DNA of 64,000 nucleotides from an uncultured Flavobacteriaceae bacterium (GTDB lineage: Bacteria > Bacteroidota > Bacteroidia > Flavobacteriales > Flavobacteriaceae): positions 310,001-374,000 of the forward strand of contig CANLVG010000004.1 in NCBI GenBank assembly GCA_947494565.1, in the 5' to 3' direction. A model generated the notes under the pieces. The model did not search any database. It had not been told where the DNA came from and worked only from the letters and a program-made list of their open reading frames with translations. Below, one piece after another: positions 28,601 to 37,174 of this stretch; positions within the stretch are counted from its first letter, which is position 1, and every line of letters starts with the position of its first letter. The translations under genes were made by a program, and so were the position numbers.

Positions 28601-28814
28601 TAAATACCAAAGTTGCGTCACCTTCTACTTCAAGGGAGTAGTTACCGTCAAAATCGGTCTGGGTACCATTGGTTGTTCCTTTTACAACAACACTAGCACC
28701 TGGCAAAGGCCCGCTCGCATCGGATACGGTTCCTGTTACCTCCTGTGCTTGTACCATACCAAAGCACAAAAATGCACCGGTAATCAACAAGCTTTTTAGT
28801 AGCGTAATCTTCAT
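25653..28814 (-). CDS. SusC/RagA-family TonB-dependent outer-membrane transporter
   Basis: 1053 residues. Signal peptide ending in MVQAQ, then a carboxypeptidase-regulatory-like domain (about 24-100; GTVSDASGPLPGASVVVKGT), a TonB-box-like EEVVVIGYGT (about 101-110), a plug domain (about 115-250; ISVLKDASATAIYGSRGANG is the SusC-type signature) and a 22-strand barrel ending in Phe. It imports oligosaccharides with TonB energy. Transcription is divergent from lacI and the maltose-phosphorylase genes, and a LacI-type palindrome sits about 93 bases upstream of its start, which ties it to alpha-glucan uptake. SusD follows directly. Confidence 0.97.
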   Translation of the reverse strand: MKITLLKSLLITGAFLCFGMVQAQEVTGTVSDASGPLPGASVVVKGTTNGTQTDFDGNYSLEVEGDATLVFSYIGYLTREIAVDGQTTINVTMQEDAEALEEVVVIGYGTTTVKDATGSVTAVSAEDFNGGVIASPEQLIQGKTAGVNIQQTSGEPGAGISINIRGSNSVRANNNPLFVVDGIPLSGENTSPDGNAGSGGGNGGTTAARNPLNFLNPSDIESISVLKDASATAIYGSRGANGVVIITTKSGKSSQGGVIEFSSSLSVSKPANDYDLLNADEFVPAVFQFNPNADLATTDFGNNTDWQDFITRTAASTNNNISYSNNYGKGNIRATFGYSKQFGVIEKTDLERITGRVNARHRFLDDKLVLSVAATISRVNDETAPLAGGAGFRGDVLGAAYSANPTWSTSTGFAAQGGLLSPANYLANSQIRTNTDRVLLNGSAEYKITDELTAKVNLGYDRSEGENNSVISSAVRNIDGIQDVGFGTYNTLERENRLLEATLNYTKAFENSNLDVLVGFSYQDFKTVGRNVNARGFGTTNLNQMVSDLQETVNGAQSTISGDFQQFYFGTNFDQLQVNRLLPSVVAGDPTPFGFTRKVRAVIADTFDNTDELQSFFGRINYSIASKYLFTATVRADGSSRFGPENQYGIFPSGAFAWQLGEEDFVGDNVSTLKLRLSAGVTGNQDGLGYGNFVARQRFTDFNNGYTIQNDLTVNANGLRIVATDVPDLKWEPTLNLNAGLDFGFANDRLSGSIDVYQNTTSDVLLRTPPAAPAIDPFQFGNVDAKIVNQGIEFAIAYDWIQKEDVNFSTSFNIAYNENEVQDFAGLINTGAVNGQGLSGAFAQRFAAGQSLFSYYMAEYTGLDSAGQPTFRDQDGDGVGSATSEGDKIFVGEDALPDVTTGLSLNLRVKRFDFAAYFNGQFGFSVYNNTSNGLFTTGSLTNARNVTRDVVTSGEAAGTSADVSTRYLEKGDFVRFQNATIGYNWPLKGDGLFKSLRLSVTGQNLFLITDYSGLDPEITVNTGDLNSGVPTRGIDWSGFPNPRTFTFGINASF

Positions 28815-29167
28815 AAATGTTAATTTAAATTGAGTTAATTTTAGTTCAAGCGTTAAAAATATGTAAAATTGTTGTTAATAAGGTGGATAAGAGGCGGTGC
28901 AGAACTACGAAACCGTTTTCGTGTTGATAACTTTTTTGAAATAAGACAAAACCAACATACCTCCTAATAAATTATTAAATTCATATTAAAGTATATGTGA
29001 AAGTGGGGAATTGATAATTTTGGCCAAAGATACACTTTTTCTATTTATTGTAATTTTAACACGACCTCCGGTCCTAACCGTTGAAAATTTAACATTTGGG
29101 TTTTCGGTAGCTTATTTTAAGCTTAATTTTCATTTCTTGTAATTCACAAAACCAAAAGTCTTCTGTT
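28815..29167. promoter_or_regulatory. Divergent susC-lacI regulatory region
   Basis: 353 bp, AT-rich, with no gene. It holds a LacI-family operator-like palindrome (28907-28922), a second related core AACCGTT at 29086-29092 nearer lacI, and a perfect 10-bp palindrome TTTGGCCAAA at 29019-29028. In the lacI direction TTTG at 29019-29022 is followed after 19 bases by TATTTATTG, an imperfect -7 box. I could not place a convincing -33/-7 pair for susC. Confidence 0.5.
28907..28922. promoter_or_regulatory. LacI-family operator-like palindrome upstream of susC
   Basis: The 16-bp sequence ACGAAACCGTTTTCGT is an inverted repeat around the central CG with mismatches at only one symmetrical pair of positions, the classic shape of LacI/GalR-family operators. 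It lies in the shared region between susC and a lacI gene, so the adjacent regulator is the natural binder. Confidence 0.6.
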
Positions 29168-30193
29168 TTGAAAAAAAAAATAACCCTAAAACATATTGCC
29201 AGAGAGCTTGAGGTTTCCATTTCAACCGTTTCAAAAGCGCTTAAAAATAGTGAGGAAATTAGTCGCGATACGAAGGAAAAAGTGCAGGCATTTGCTAAGC
29301 TCTATAACTATAGACCGAACAATATTGCCATCAGCTTAAAGAACAAGCGGACCAGAAATATCGGGGTCATTATTCCTGATATTGTTCACCATTTTTTTAC
29401 GACCGTGTTCAGGGGAATCGAGAAATTCGCCAATAGTAGGGGTTATAATGTGATTATCTGCGTATCGGATGAATCTTTCGACAAAGAGGTAATCAATATG
29501 GAAATGTTGGCGAACGGAAGTATTGATGGGTTTATTATGTCTCTTTCCGCCGAGACCCAACAGAAGAATGACTTCAATCATTTAAAGGAAGTGACCGAGC
29601 AAGGTATTCCTTTAGTGCTCTTTGACCGTGTAACCGATGAAATAGAATGTGACAAGGTGATCATCAATGATAAGGAAGTGGCCTATGCTGCGGTGCAAAA
29701 GATGATCGATTCCGGGAAAAGAAAAATAGCGCTGGTCACCACCGATAGTTATTTTAATGTCAGTAAGAAAAGGGCCGAGGGCTATAAAAAGGCCTTGGCG
29801 GACAACGGTATTCCGTTCAATGAGATGCTTGTTTTGACCTTACCTTATCAAGAAATAGACAATTCTTATATTGAACGTTTTTTTGTTGAGAACGATATTG
29901 ACGCGGTCTTATGCGTGAACGAGGTGTTCGCCATTCATTGTATGGGGGCCGTACAGAGTTTAGGCATGCACATTCCCGATGACGTTTCTTTTGTCGGTTT
30001 TACCGATGGCCTACTTTCCAGATATTTTGTCCCCAGTTTGACCACGGTAGCACAGCACGGCGAGCAAATGGGTGAGACGGCCGCACAAATGCTCATCGAG
30101 AAGATAGAAACCGAGATTGAAGAACATGAAGAAGAGACCTATCGCACTGAAATTATTGAAGCGACTTTGCTCGAAAGAGAATCTACTAAATAA
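29168..30193 (+). CDS. LacI-family transcriptional regulator
   Basis: 341 residues. The N-terminal helix-turn-helix (TLKHIARELEVSISTVSKALKN, about 5-26) is followed by the hinge and a periplasmic-binding-protein-like sensor domain (NIGVIIPDIVHHFFTTVFRGIE onward). It begins with TTG: no ATG lies in frame between this codon and the upstream stop at 29108, and the sequence from TTG matches the usual LacI start exactly. It probably senses maltose or a related sugar and controls susCD and its own operon through the palindrome in the divergent region. pgmB starts 18 bp downstream. Confidence 0.93.
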   Translation: MKKKITLKHIARELEVSISTVSKALKNSEEISRDTKEKVQAFAKLYNYRPNNIAISLKNKRTRNIGVIIPDIVHHFFTTVFRGIEKFANSRGYNVIICVSDESFDKEVINMEMLANGSIDGFIMSLSAETQQKNDFNHLKEVTEQGIPLVLFDRVTDEIECDKVIINDKEVAYAAVQKMIDSGKRKIALVTTDSYFNVSKKRAEGYKKALADNGIPFNEMLVLTLPYQEIDNSYIERFFVENDIDAVLCVNEVFAIHCMGAVQSLGMHIPDDVSFVGFTDGLLSRYFVPSLTTVAQHGEQMGETAAQMLIEKIETEIEEHEEETYRTEIIEATLLERESTK

Positions 30194-30211
30194 TCCACAA
30201 CACTTTTAGAA

Positions 30212-30871
30212 ATGAACAAAACCGGATTTATATTCGATTTAGACGGCGTTATCGTAGATACTGCCAAATATCATTACTTGGCATGGAAAAATCTGGCCCA
30301 GGAGCTGGGTTTTGAGTTCACCCATGAACAAAACGAACTATTTAAAGGAGTCAGTAGAAAAAGATGTCTCGAGATATTACTTGATATCGGAGGTATTACC
30401 GCTACCCAAGAACAATTTGATTCTTGGATGATCGAAAAGAACGAAGACTACCTCAAGTACATTGAAAAAATGGATGAGACCGAAATCCTTCCAGATGTAC
30501 CGAAGGTCTTGGAGTATGTAAAGCGCCATGAGATGCCCATTGCCTTGGGATCCGCAAGTAAAAATGCCAGGCCCATTCTGGAAAAGGTAAAACTGCTTTC
30601 GTACTTTGAAACGATTGTAGATGGTAATAACGTCACCAAGGCGAAACCAGACCCTGAGGTGTTTTTGATCGCTGCGGAACAACTTGGGGTAAGGGCCGAT
30701 CAATGTGTTGTTTTCGAAGACGCCCAAGCAGGTATAGCGGCGGCAAATTCAGCAGACATGATAAGTATTGGTATCGGGGATGCCCAGGTACTTTCAGAAG
30801 CCGATTACAATTTCAAGGATTTTACGGAAATCGATGATGGTTTTTTAAAGAAATTAATAAAGCAAGAGTAG
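30212..30871 (+). CDS. pgmB: Beta-phosphoglucomutase
   Basis: 219 residues of the HAD superfamily. DLDGVIVDT (about 9-17) supplies the nucleophile Asp9 and acid/base Asp11, LGSASKNA is motif II, and VFEDAQAGIAAA is the acidic motif; the helical cap lies at about 18-90. It converts beta-glucose 1-phosphate, the product of the GH65 phosphorylase encoded next, to glucose 6-phosphate, so maltose breakdown saves ATP. It is the second gene of the plus-strand alpha-glucan operon, 18 bp after lacI and 90 bp before the GH65 gene; the 90-bp gap shows no convincing promoter or operator. Confidence 0.95.
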   Translation: MNKTGFIFDLDGVIVDTAKYHYLAWKNLAQELGFEFTHEQNELFKGVSRKRCLEILLDIGGITATQEQFDSWMIEKNEDYLKYIEKMDETEILPDVPKVLEYVKRHEMPIALGSASKNARPILEKVKLLSYFETIVDGNNVTKAKPDPEVFLIAAEQLGVRADQCVVFEDAQAGIAAANSADMISIGIGDAQVLSEADYNFKDFTEIDDGFLKKLIKQE

Positions 30872-30961
30872 TCTAGTCAGGGCCGTTTCGTGCTGTATGT
30901 ATGCCATCAGTTCGGAATGTGGAACAGCAGTAAAGCGACAAGACCATAATTAAATTATACT

Positions 30962-33277
30962 ATGAATCAAGAATATATAAAACCGGACAACTGGTCGATT
31001 ATCGAAGAGGGGTTTGAAGAAGGCAGGGTGAAATCCTCTGAAAGTCTCTTCAGTATAGGCAATGGGGCCATGGGGCAGCGCGCCAATTTTGAAGAAGGAT
31101 ATTCGGGCGAAACCTTTCAAGGCAGTTATATAGGCGGGGTGTATTATCCTGACAAAACGAGAGTGGGCTGGTGGAAGAACGGTTACCCCGAATATTTTGC
31201 AAAAGTATTGAATGCGCCGAACTGGATAGGGATCAATATCGTTGTTGATGGAGCGGCACTAGATTTGGCTACCTGTAAAGCGGTTGACAACTTTCGCCGT
31301 GAGTTGAACATGAAAGAGGGATGGTATCAAAGAAGTTTTTCGGTGACGCTTTCCAATAATACGGAGCTCAGCATCAAAGTGACCCGTTTTCTAAGTCTTG
31401 ACATCGATGAAATCGGTGCGATCAAGTATGAAATCAAACCACTGAATAAGGAGGTAGAGATTGTCGCCATCCCGTATTTGGACAGTGGTATCACAAATGA
31501 GGATAGCAACTGGGACGATAAATTCTGGAATACTACCCAAATAACCTCCGAAGGTAGGCAAGCGTTCATCGAAGCCCACACGATGAAAACAAATTTCGCA
31601 ACCTGTACGTTTATGGAATCGAAGGTACTTCTGAACGGCGCCGAATTGAAGGAAAAGCCTTCTGCTGTTAAAGAAGATGACCTTAAGGTAAGTCATTCCT
31701 ATCTGCAAAGGGTCAATAAAGATGAGGCCTTGGAAATCCATAAGTTTGGGGGTTATGTAGTGGATACCAATCATGAGCGGGAAGCCTTGGTCAGCGCTGC
31801 GAAAACCGTGTTGAAAAAGGCATCTGAACTCGGTTTCGATGCCCTTCTAGCGTTACAGAAAGAGGCATGGGCCAAAATTTGGGAAATGAGCGATATCACC
31901 ATTGAAGGTGATGTTAAGGCACAACAGGGCATCCGGTTCAATATCTTTCAATTGAATCAAACCTATTCTGGTACAGACTCCAGGCTGAACATCGGACCCA
32001 AAGGATTCACCGGTGAAAAATATGGCGGCAGTACCTACTGGGATACGGAAGCCTACTGTATACCGTTTTACATGGCGACCAAAGATCAGGAAGTCGCGCG
32101 GAATTTATTGGAGTATCGATACAACCATCTAGAAAAAGCCATAGAGAACGCGGAAAAATTAGGATTTTCGAATGGAGCTGCACTTTATCCTATGGTTACC
32201 ATGAACGGGGAAGAGTGTCATAATGAATGGGAGATTACGTTTCAGGAAATTCACAGAAATGGAGCAATCGCCTTTGCCATTTACAACTATTACCGCTTTA
32301 CAGGAGACTATTCGTATATCCCAGAGATGGGCTTGGAAGTATTGATAGGTATCGCCCGTTTTTGGCAACAACGCGCTAATTTTTCCGAAAAGAAAGGAAA
32401 GTTCGTTATTCTCGGTGTCACCGGACCAAATGAATATGAGAACAACATCAATAACAATTGGTACACGAACTACTTGGCCAAATGGTGTATCGAGTATACA
32501 TTGGAACAAGTACAGAAAGTAAAGGAAGGATATCCTGAAGACCACGATCGAATTATTGGTAAAACAAAATTAACGGCGAATGAAAAGATGGCATGGGAGA
32601 ACGTGGCAAAGAACATGTACTTTCCATACGACAGTGAAAAAGGGGTCTTTTTACAGCAAGATGGTTTTCTCGATAAGGAATTGATATCGGTGGAAGACCT
32701 CCCGGCGTCAGAACGTCCCATTAACCAAAAATGGAGTTGGGACCGTATTCTCCGTTCCCCCTATATCAAACAGGCCGATGTTTTACAAGGATTCTACTTT
32801 TTCGAAGATCACTTCACGAGCGACGAACTTGAAAAACACTTTGATTTTTACGAGCCCTTTACGGTGCATGAGTCCTCGTTATCGCCCTGCGTACATAGCA
32901 TCCAAGCTGCTAAATTGAATCGTATGGAACAAGCCTATATATTTTACTTGAGAACATCACGGTTAGATTTGGATGACTACAACAAAGAGGTAGAAGAAGG
33001 GCTCCACATTACTTCCATGGCTGGAACATGGATGAGTATTGTCGAAGGTTTCGGAGGTATGCGCATGGTTGATGATAAGTTGTCTTTTGTGCCCAGGATT
33101 CCAGACCAATGGAAACGGTATTCCTTCAAGGTGAATTTTAGAAAGCGTATTTTGAACATCAGTGTTGGTCAAGATGGCATTGCATTCGAATTGAATGGAA
33201 AAGAAGAAATGTCTATTCGAGTGAACGGAAATCGTGTCGTACTACCTCCCCACAAAGAAGTAGTGGTACAGAAATGA
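30962..33277 (+). CDS. GH65 family phosphorylase, probably maltose phosphorylase
   Basis: 771 residues, the normal length of GH65 disaccharide phosphorylases: an N-terminal beta-sandwich (about 1-280), an (alpha/alpha)6 catalytic barrel (about 320-690) and a small C-terminal beta domain. GGSTYWDTEAYCIPFY is the substrate-cleft block, and the general acid lies in the segment CHNEWEITFQEIHRNGA (Glu near 429). It splits maltose with phosphate into glucose and beta-glucose 1-phosphate in the cytoplasm; kojibiose or trehalose phosphorylase cannot be fully excluded, but the neighbouring pgmB and amylase favour maltose. Its stop overlaps the amylase start (ATGA), so they are coupled. Confidence 0.9.
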   Translation: MNQEYIKPDNWSIIEEGFEEGRVKSSESLFSIGNGAMGQRANFEEGYSGETFQGSYIGGVYYPDKTRVGWWKNGYPEYFAKVLNAPNWIGINIVVDGAALDLATCKAVDNFRRELNMKEGWYQRSFSVTLSNNTELSIKVTRFLSLDIDEIGAIKYEIKPLNKEVEIVAIPYLDSGITNEDSNWDDKFWNTTQITSEGRQAFIEAHTMKTNFATCTFMESKVLLNGAELKEKPSAVKEDDLKVSHSYLQRVNKDEALEIHKFGGYVVDTNHEREALVSAAKTVLKKASELGFDALLALQKEAWAKIWEMSDITIEGDVKAQQGIRFNIFQLNQTYSGTDSRLNIGPKGFTGEKYGGSTYWDTEAYCIPFYMATKDQEVARNLLEYRYNHLEKAIENAEKLGFSNGAALYPMVTMNGEECHNEWEITFQEIHRNGAIAFAIYNYYRFTGDYSYIPEMGLEVLIGIARFWQQRANFSEKKGKFVILGVTGPNEYENNINNNWYTNYLAKWCIEYTLEQVQKVKEGYPEDHDRIIGKTKLTANEKMAWENVAKNMYFPYDSEKGVFLQQDGFLDKELISVEDLPASERPINQKWSWDRILRSPYIKQADVLQGFYFFEDHFTSDELEKHFDFYEPFTVHESSLSPCVHSIQAAKLNRMEQAYIFYLRTSRLDLDDYNKEVEEGLHITSMAGTWMSIVEGFGGMRMVDDKLSFVPRIPDQWKRYSFKVNFRKRILNISVGQDGIAFELNGKEEMSIRVNGNRVVLPPHKEVVVQK

Positions 33278-35142
33278 TCAGGCGAACAATGATTTGGGTA
33301 ATGGCAGCGTTACTTTTTGGATGCCAACAGAAAAAAGAAGAGCCGCAACCTATGAATGTAGATACTACCAAAGTACATAAGAAAGTTATCTATCAAGTAT
33401 TCCCGAGACTTTTCGGTAATACCAATACGACCAATAAGCCTTGGGGAACCTTGGAAGAGAACGGAACAGGAAAGTTCTCCGACTTCACGGAAAAAGCCCT
33501 TGAGGAAATCAAAAATTTGGGAGTGACCCATATTTGGTATACAGGTGTACCGCACCACGCATTGGTCACGGATTACGCTTCCCAAGGAATCTCACCCGAT
33601 GACCCTGATGTGGTCAAAGGTCGTGCAGGATCCCCATATGCGGTGAAAGATTACTACAATGTCAATCCCGATTTGGCCGATACGGTCGAAAATCGCCTTC
33701 AGGAATTCAAAGAACTCATAGCGCGTACCCACAATGCAGGTCTCAAAGTGCTCATCGATATCGTTCCCAACCATGTGGCCAGAAACTATGAGGGTAACTC
33801 TACTCCGACTGGTTTAGAAGCTTTTGGCGCCTCCGATGACCGTACGGTGACGTACGCCCGAAACAACAATTTTTATTATATACCCGATTCAGACTTTAAG
33901 GTGCCGGTCTGGGAAAACGGCTACCTGCCCTTAGGAGGAGCGGACCACGAAATGTCAGATCATGAATTTGTTGAAGTGCCCGCCAAATGGACCGGTAATG
34001 GTTCTAGGGCTGCCCAACCCAAGATGAATGATTGGTATGAAACCGTAAAAGTGAACTACGGGGTGCGACCTGATGGATCTTATGATTTTGAAAGCTTGCC
34101 CGAGTCGTATGATCAAGAAGATTTCAAGACCCATTATGAATTTTGGCAAGACAAAAGCGTGCCCGATTCTTGGGTGAAATTCAAGGATATTGCCCTCTAT
34201 TGGTTGGAACATGGAATCGATGGATTTCGATATGATATGGCCGAGATGGTACCAGTGGAGTTTTGGAGTTACATGAATTCACACATCAAAATGAAGAACA
34301 ATGAAGCGCTTTTAGTGGCTGAGGTCTATCAACCTACATTGTACCGTGATTACATCAGAAAGGGTAAGATGGACTATTTGTATGATAAGGTGGAACTTTA
34401 CGACAGCCTTAAACATATCATGCAAGGTCATGGATGGACCGATCATATTCCCAAAGTCTTGGAGGGATTACAGGATATTGAACATCACATGTTGCACTTT
34501 CTTGAAAATCACGATGAACAACGCATTGCAAGTCCGGAATTTGTTGGAAATGCCCTTAAGGGGATGCCTGCGATGGTCGTTTCGGCCACCTCTACTACCT
34601 CGCCGACCATGATTTACTTTGGTCAGGAGGTCGGGGAAGCTGGCGCTGAGAATGCCGGTTTCGGACAGCCTTCGCGCACTTCGATTTTCGACTATATCGG
34701 TGTGCCGAGTCATCAACGTTGGGTCAATGACAAAAACTATGACGGAGGGCAGTTGTTCGATGATGAGAAGAAACTGCGCGACTTTTATCGGCGTCTTTTG
34801 AACTTTACCGTAGCAAGTGAGGCCTTAATGGGTACCTATCAAGATATTCATTATTTCAATAAAGATCACACGGAAGGATACGACCACAAAGTACTGTCAT
34901 ATGTGCGATGGAGTGATGCTGAAAAACTGATCATTACTACAAATTTTCATGATGGTGACTCTAGGGTCTTTGAATTGAAAATACCTCAAGAAATCATCAA
35001 GGAATGGAATTTAGACGAGGGCACCTACCCAGTTGTCGATGCGTTGTACGGAAGTGAGAAAGAAATGGCGGTCAAAAATGGAATTGGAAAATTGGATATA
35101 ACCCTCAATCCACTTGAATCGTTTATTTTTGTCGTAAAATAG
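33274..35142 (+). CDS. GH13 alpha-amylase family lipoprotein
   Basis: 622 residues. A short lipoprotein signal ends in LLFGC. The catalytic TIM barrel shows all four conserved regions: DIVPNHV, GFRYDMAEM (nucleophile Asp321), VAEVYQ (acid/base Glu350) and ENHDEQR (transition-state Asp414). A C-terminal beta domain follows. It should hydrolyse starch-derived oligosaccharides in the periplasm or on the surface, supplying maltose for the phosphorylase. It starts four bases inside the GH65 gene and is followed by the glycerophosphodiesterase gene after 8 bp. Subfamily and cleavage mode (endo versus maltogenic) are not decided by sequence reading alone. Confidence 0.92.
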   Translation: MIRRTMIWVMAALLFGCQQKKEEPQPMNVDTTKVHKKVIYQVFPRLFGNTNTTNKPWGTLEENGTGKFSDFTEKALEEIKNLGVTHIWYTGVPHHALVTDYASQGISPDDPDVVKGRAGSPYAVKDYYNVNPDLADTVENRLQEFKELIARTHNAGLKVLIDIVPNHVARNYEGNSTPTGLEAFGASDDRTVTYARNNNFYYIPDSDFKVPVWENGYLPLGGADHEMSDHEFVEVPAKWTGNGSRAAQPKMNDWYETVKVNYGVRPDGSYDFESLPESYDQEDFKTHYEFWQDKSVPDSWVKFKDIALYWLEHGIDGFRYDMAEMVPVEFWSYMNSHIKMKNNEALLVAEVYQPTLYRDYIRKGKMDYLYDKVELYDSLKHIMQGHGWTDHIPKVLEGLQDIEHHMLHFLENHDEQRIASPEFVGNALKGMPAMVVSATSTTSPTMIYFGQEVGEAGAENAGFGQPSRTSIFDYIGVPSHQRWVNDKNYDGGQLFDDEKKLRDFYRRLLNFTVASEALMGTYQDIHYFNKDHTEGYDHKVLSYVRWSDAEKLIITTNFHDGDSRVFELKIPQEIIKEWNLDEGTYPVVDALYGSEKEMAVKNGIGKLDITLNPLESFIFVVK

Positions 35143-35150
35143 ATAGGAAC

Positions 35151-35900
35151 ATGTTGAGAAAGTTCATTGTGGCTTTGCCAGTAGCACTTATTCTTTTGAG
35201 CTGTATGCAAGAAAAAAAACCTTTGGTCATCGGTCATCGAGGAGCGATGGGCCATGAAACGGAAAACACTTTGGCATCCATTCAGAAAGCTTTGGATCTT
35301 GGTGTCGATATGATTGAGATAGATGTTTTTAACGTAAAGGGCGGCGATACTATGGTCTTTCACGATGAGACTTTGGATCGTTTGGCCAATGCAGGCGGAA
35401 AAATCGAAGATTGGACCTATTATGAACTGCGCAAGGTCATACTTGAAGGAGGTCATAAAATTCCTCGTCTCCAAGACGTGCTAAAACTGATCGATAATAA
35501 GGTACGGTTGAATATCGAGCTTAAAGGTAAGGGTACGGTCAATCGGGTAAAGTTCATTACGGATTACTATATCAAAGAAAGAGGGTGGACTATGGATAAC
35601 TTCTTGATTTCTAGTTTTCATTGGGATGAACTTCGTGAAATGAGAGAAAAGAATCCAAATATTTCCATAGCTATTTTGACAGCAGACGACCCTATGGATG
35701 CCATTTCAATTGCTAAGGAACTTAAAGCGGAGGCAATCAATCCGAATTTCAAAAAGTTGAACCAAGAAAATAGTCTTGGCATTCATGAAGCTGGGTTTAA
35801 GATCTATCCATGGACCGTAAACGAACCCCAAGATATACTTACCATGAAGGAGTTTGGCGTTGATGGCATTATCACAAATTATCCTGAAAGAGTTCAATAA
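35151..35900 (+). CDS. Glycerophosphodiester phosphodiesterase lipoprotein
   Basis: 249 residues with a lipoprotein signal (LILLSC near 14-18). The GDPD signature is intact: GHRGAMGHETENT (His29-Arg30), then EIDV (Glu56, Asp58) and FHDETLDR (His71), all on a TIM barrel. It cleaves glycerophosphodiesters to glycerol 3-phosphate and an alcohol, so it should recover phosphate and glycerol from phospholipid head groups in the periplasm. It sits 8 bp after the amylase and overlaps the next start by one base (TAATG), so it is cotranscribed with both, although no metabolic link to alpha-glucan use is obvious. Confidence 0.92.
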   Translation: MLRKFIVALPVALILLSCMQEKKPLVIGHRGAMGHETENTLASIQKALDLGVDMIEIDVFNVKGGDTMVFHDETLDRLANAGGKIEDWTYYELRKVILEGGHKIPRLQDVLKLIDNKVRLNIELKGKGTVNRVKFITDYYIKERGWTMDNFLISSFHWDELREMREKNPNISIAILTADDPMDAISIAKELKAEAINPNFKKLNQENSLGIHEAGFKIYPWTVNEPQDILTMKEFGVDGIITNYPERVQ

Positions 35901-37174
35901 TGTTCGATGTTCTTATAATCGGCGGGGGAGCGGCCGGTTTCTATGCCGCTATCCACATCGCCGAGGGAAATCGTAAATTAAAAGTCGCAATTCTTGAGCG
36001 AGGTAAAGAGGTACTGACCAAAGTCAAAATCTCCGGAGGAGGCCGGTGTAATGTAACACATGCGGAGTTTGACCCTGGTGAACTGGTCAAGAATTACCCT
36101 AGGGGTGAGAAAGAACTTTTAGGCCCGTTCCATACCTATTGTAGCGGTGACACCGTTCAATTTTTTGAAGAACGTGACATCGCATTGAAAATTGAAGACG
36201 ATGGTCGAATGTTTCCAGTGTCAAATTCCTCGCAAACTATCATAGACTGTTTTTTAAATGAAGCAGACCGCCTAGGGATACAGGTGTACAAGCACAGTAG
36301 TGTTACTGATATCAGTCCTGTTGAAGTCGATGAAGGCCTGTTCTGGAACGTCAAATCAATACGGAATGAATATCAGACCAAAAAGCTCTTGGTGGCAACG
36401 GGCAGCAATCCAAAGGTATGGTCGCTCTTGCTAAAATTGGGACATACAATTGATGACCCGACCCCATCGCTCTTTACGTTCAACGTAGATGATGAGAGAA
36501 TCAGTGGTATTCAGGGGGTCAGCACTCAAGCAAGGGTATCGATTTTAAAACCTAACCTGAAACCTAAAATAACCATTCCATTGGCAAGCCAGGCCAAGGG
36601 CGAAGCACTGCTTACGGAAGAAGGTCCCGTTCTGATTACGCATTGGGGATTGAGTGGACCTGCAATATTGCGGCTTTCCTCATGGGGAGCTAAGCTATTG
36701 AACGAGCGTAACTATAAATTTTCTATTCGAGTCAATTGGATACCCGAATATCATGAGGAATCCGTTATCGATTTGTTGATGGAGATCAAAGAAGTGGAAG
36801 CGAAAAAAACGGTACTTCGCACCAAAGCCTTAGATCTGCCCCGTCGATTATGGACAAGTCTGGTCAAAGCCTCCGGGATCGCTCCTGAAGTGACTTGGGC
36901 CGATGTGTCAAAAGAACGGTTACAGCAATTGGCAATGCAGTTGACAAAAAGCGAATTCAAGGTAAATGGTAAAAGCACGTTCAAAGAAGAGTTTGTCACT
37001 GCTGGTGGGGTTACCTTGAAAGAGATTAATTTTAAAACATTCGAAAGTAAATTGCACCACAATCTCTTTTTTGCCGGGGAAGTAATCAATGTCGATGCCA
37101 TCACCGGAGGGTTCAACTTTCAGAATGCATGGACAGGGGGTTATATCGCCGCCCAGGGAATTTTAGGGAAATAA
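35900..37174 (+). CDS. BaiN/HI0933-like FAD-dependent oxidoreductase
   Basis: 424 residues. The FAD-binding GGGAAGFYAA loop begins at residue 8, and LTKVKISGGGRCNVTHAE is the distinguishing second block of the BaiN/HI0933 family; the C-terminal EVINVDAITGGFNFQNAWTGG closes the FAD site. It is a cytoplasmic flavoprotein. Some relatives reduce unsaturated steroids, but most members are uncharacterised, so no substrate is proposed. It is translationally linked at both ends: it starts on the last base of the GDPD stop and the DUF1697 gene begins immediately after its TAA. Confidence 0.88.
   Translation: MFDVLIIGGGAAGFYAAIHIAEGNRKLKVAILERGKEVLTKVKISGGGRCNVTHAEFDPGELVKNYPRGEKELLGPFHTYCSGDTVQFFEERDIALKIEDDGRMFPVSNSSQTIIDCFLNEADRLGIQVYKHSSVTDISPVEVDEGLFWNVKSIRNEYQTKKLLVATGSNPKVWSLLLKLGHTIDDPTPSLFTFNVDDERISGIQGVSTQARVSILKPNLKPKITIPLASQAKGEALLTEEGPVLITHWGLSGPAILRLSSWGAKLLNERNYKFSIRVNWIPEYHEESVIDLLMEIKEVEAKKTVLRTKALDLPRRLWTSLVKASGIAPEVTWADVSKERLQQLAMQLTKSEFKVNGKSTFKEEFVTAGGVTLKEINFKTFESKLHHNLFFAGEVINVDAITGGFNFQNAWTGGYIAAQGILGK

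Noticed and set aside
24064-28814. susCD as part of a xylan locus with xylBA
   Set aside because: A strong terminator and a separate xylBA promoter lie between them, no xylanase or xylosidase is present, and the LacI operator links susC to the maltose genes.
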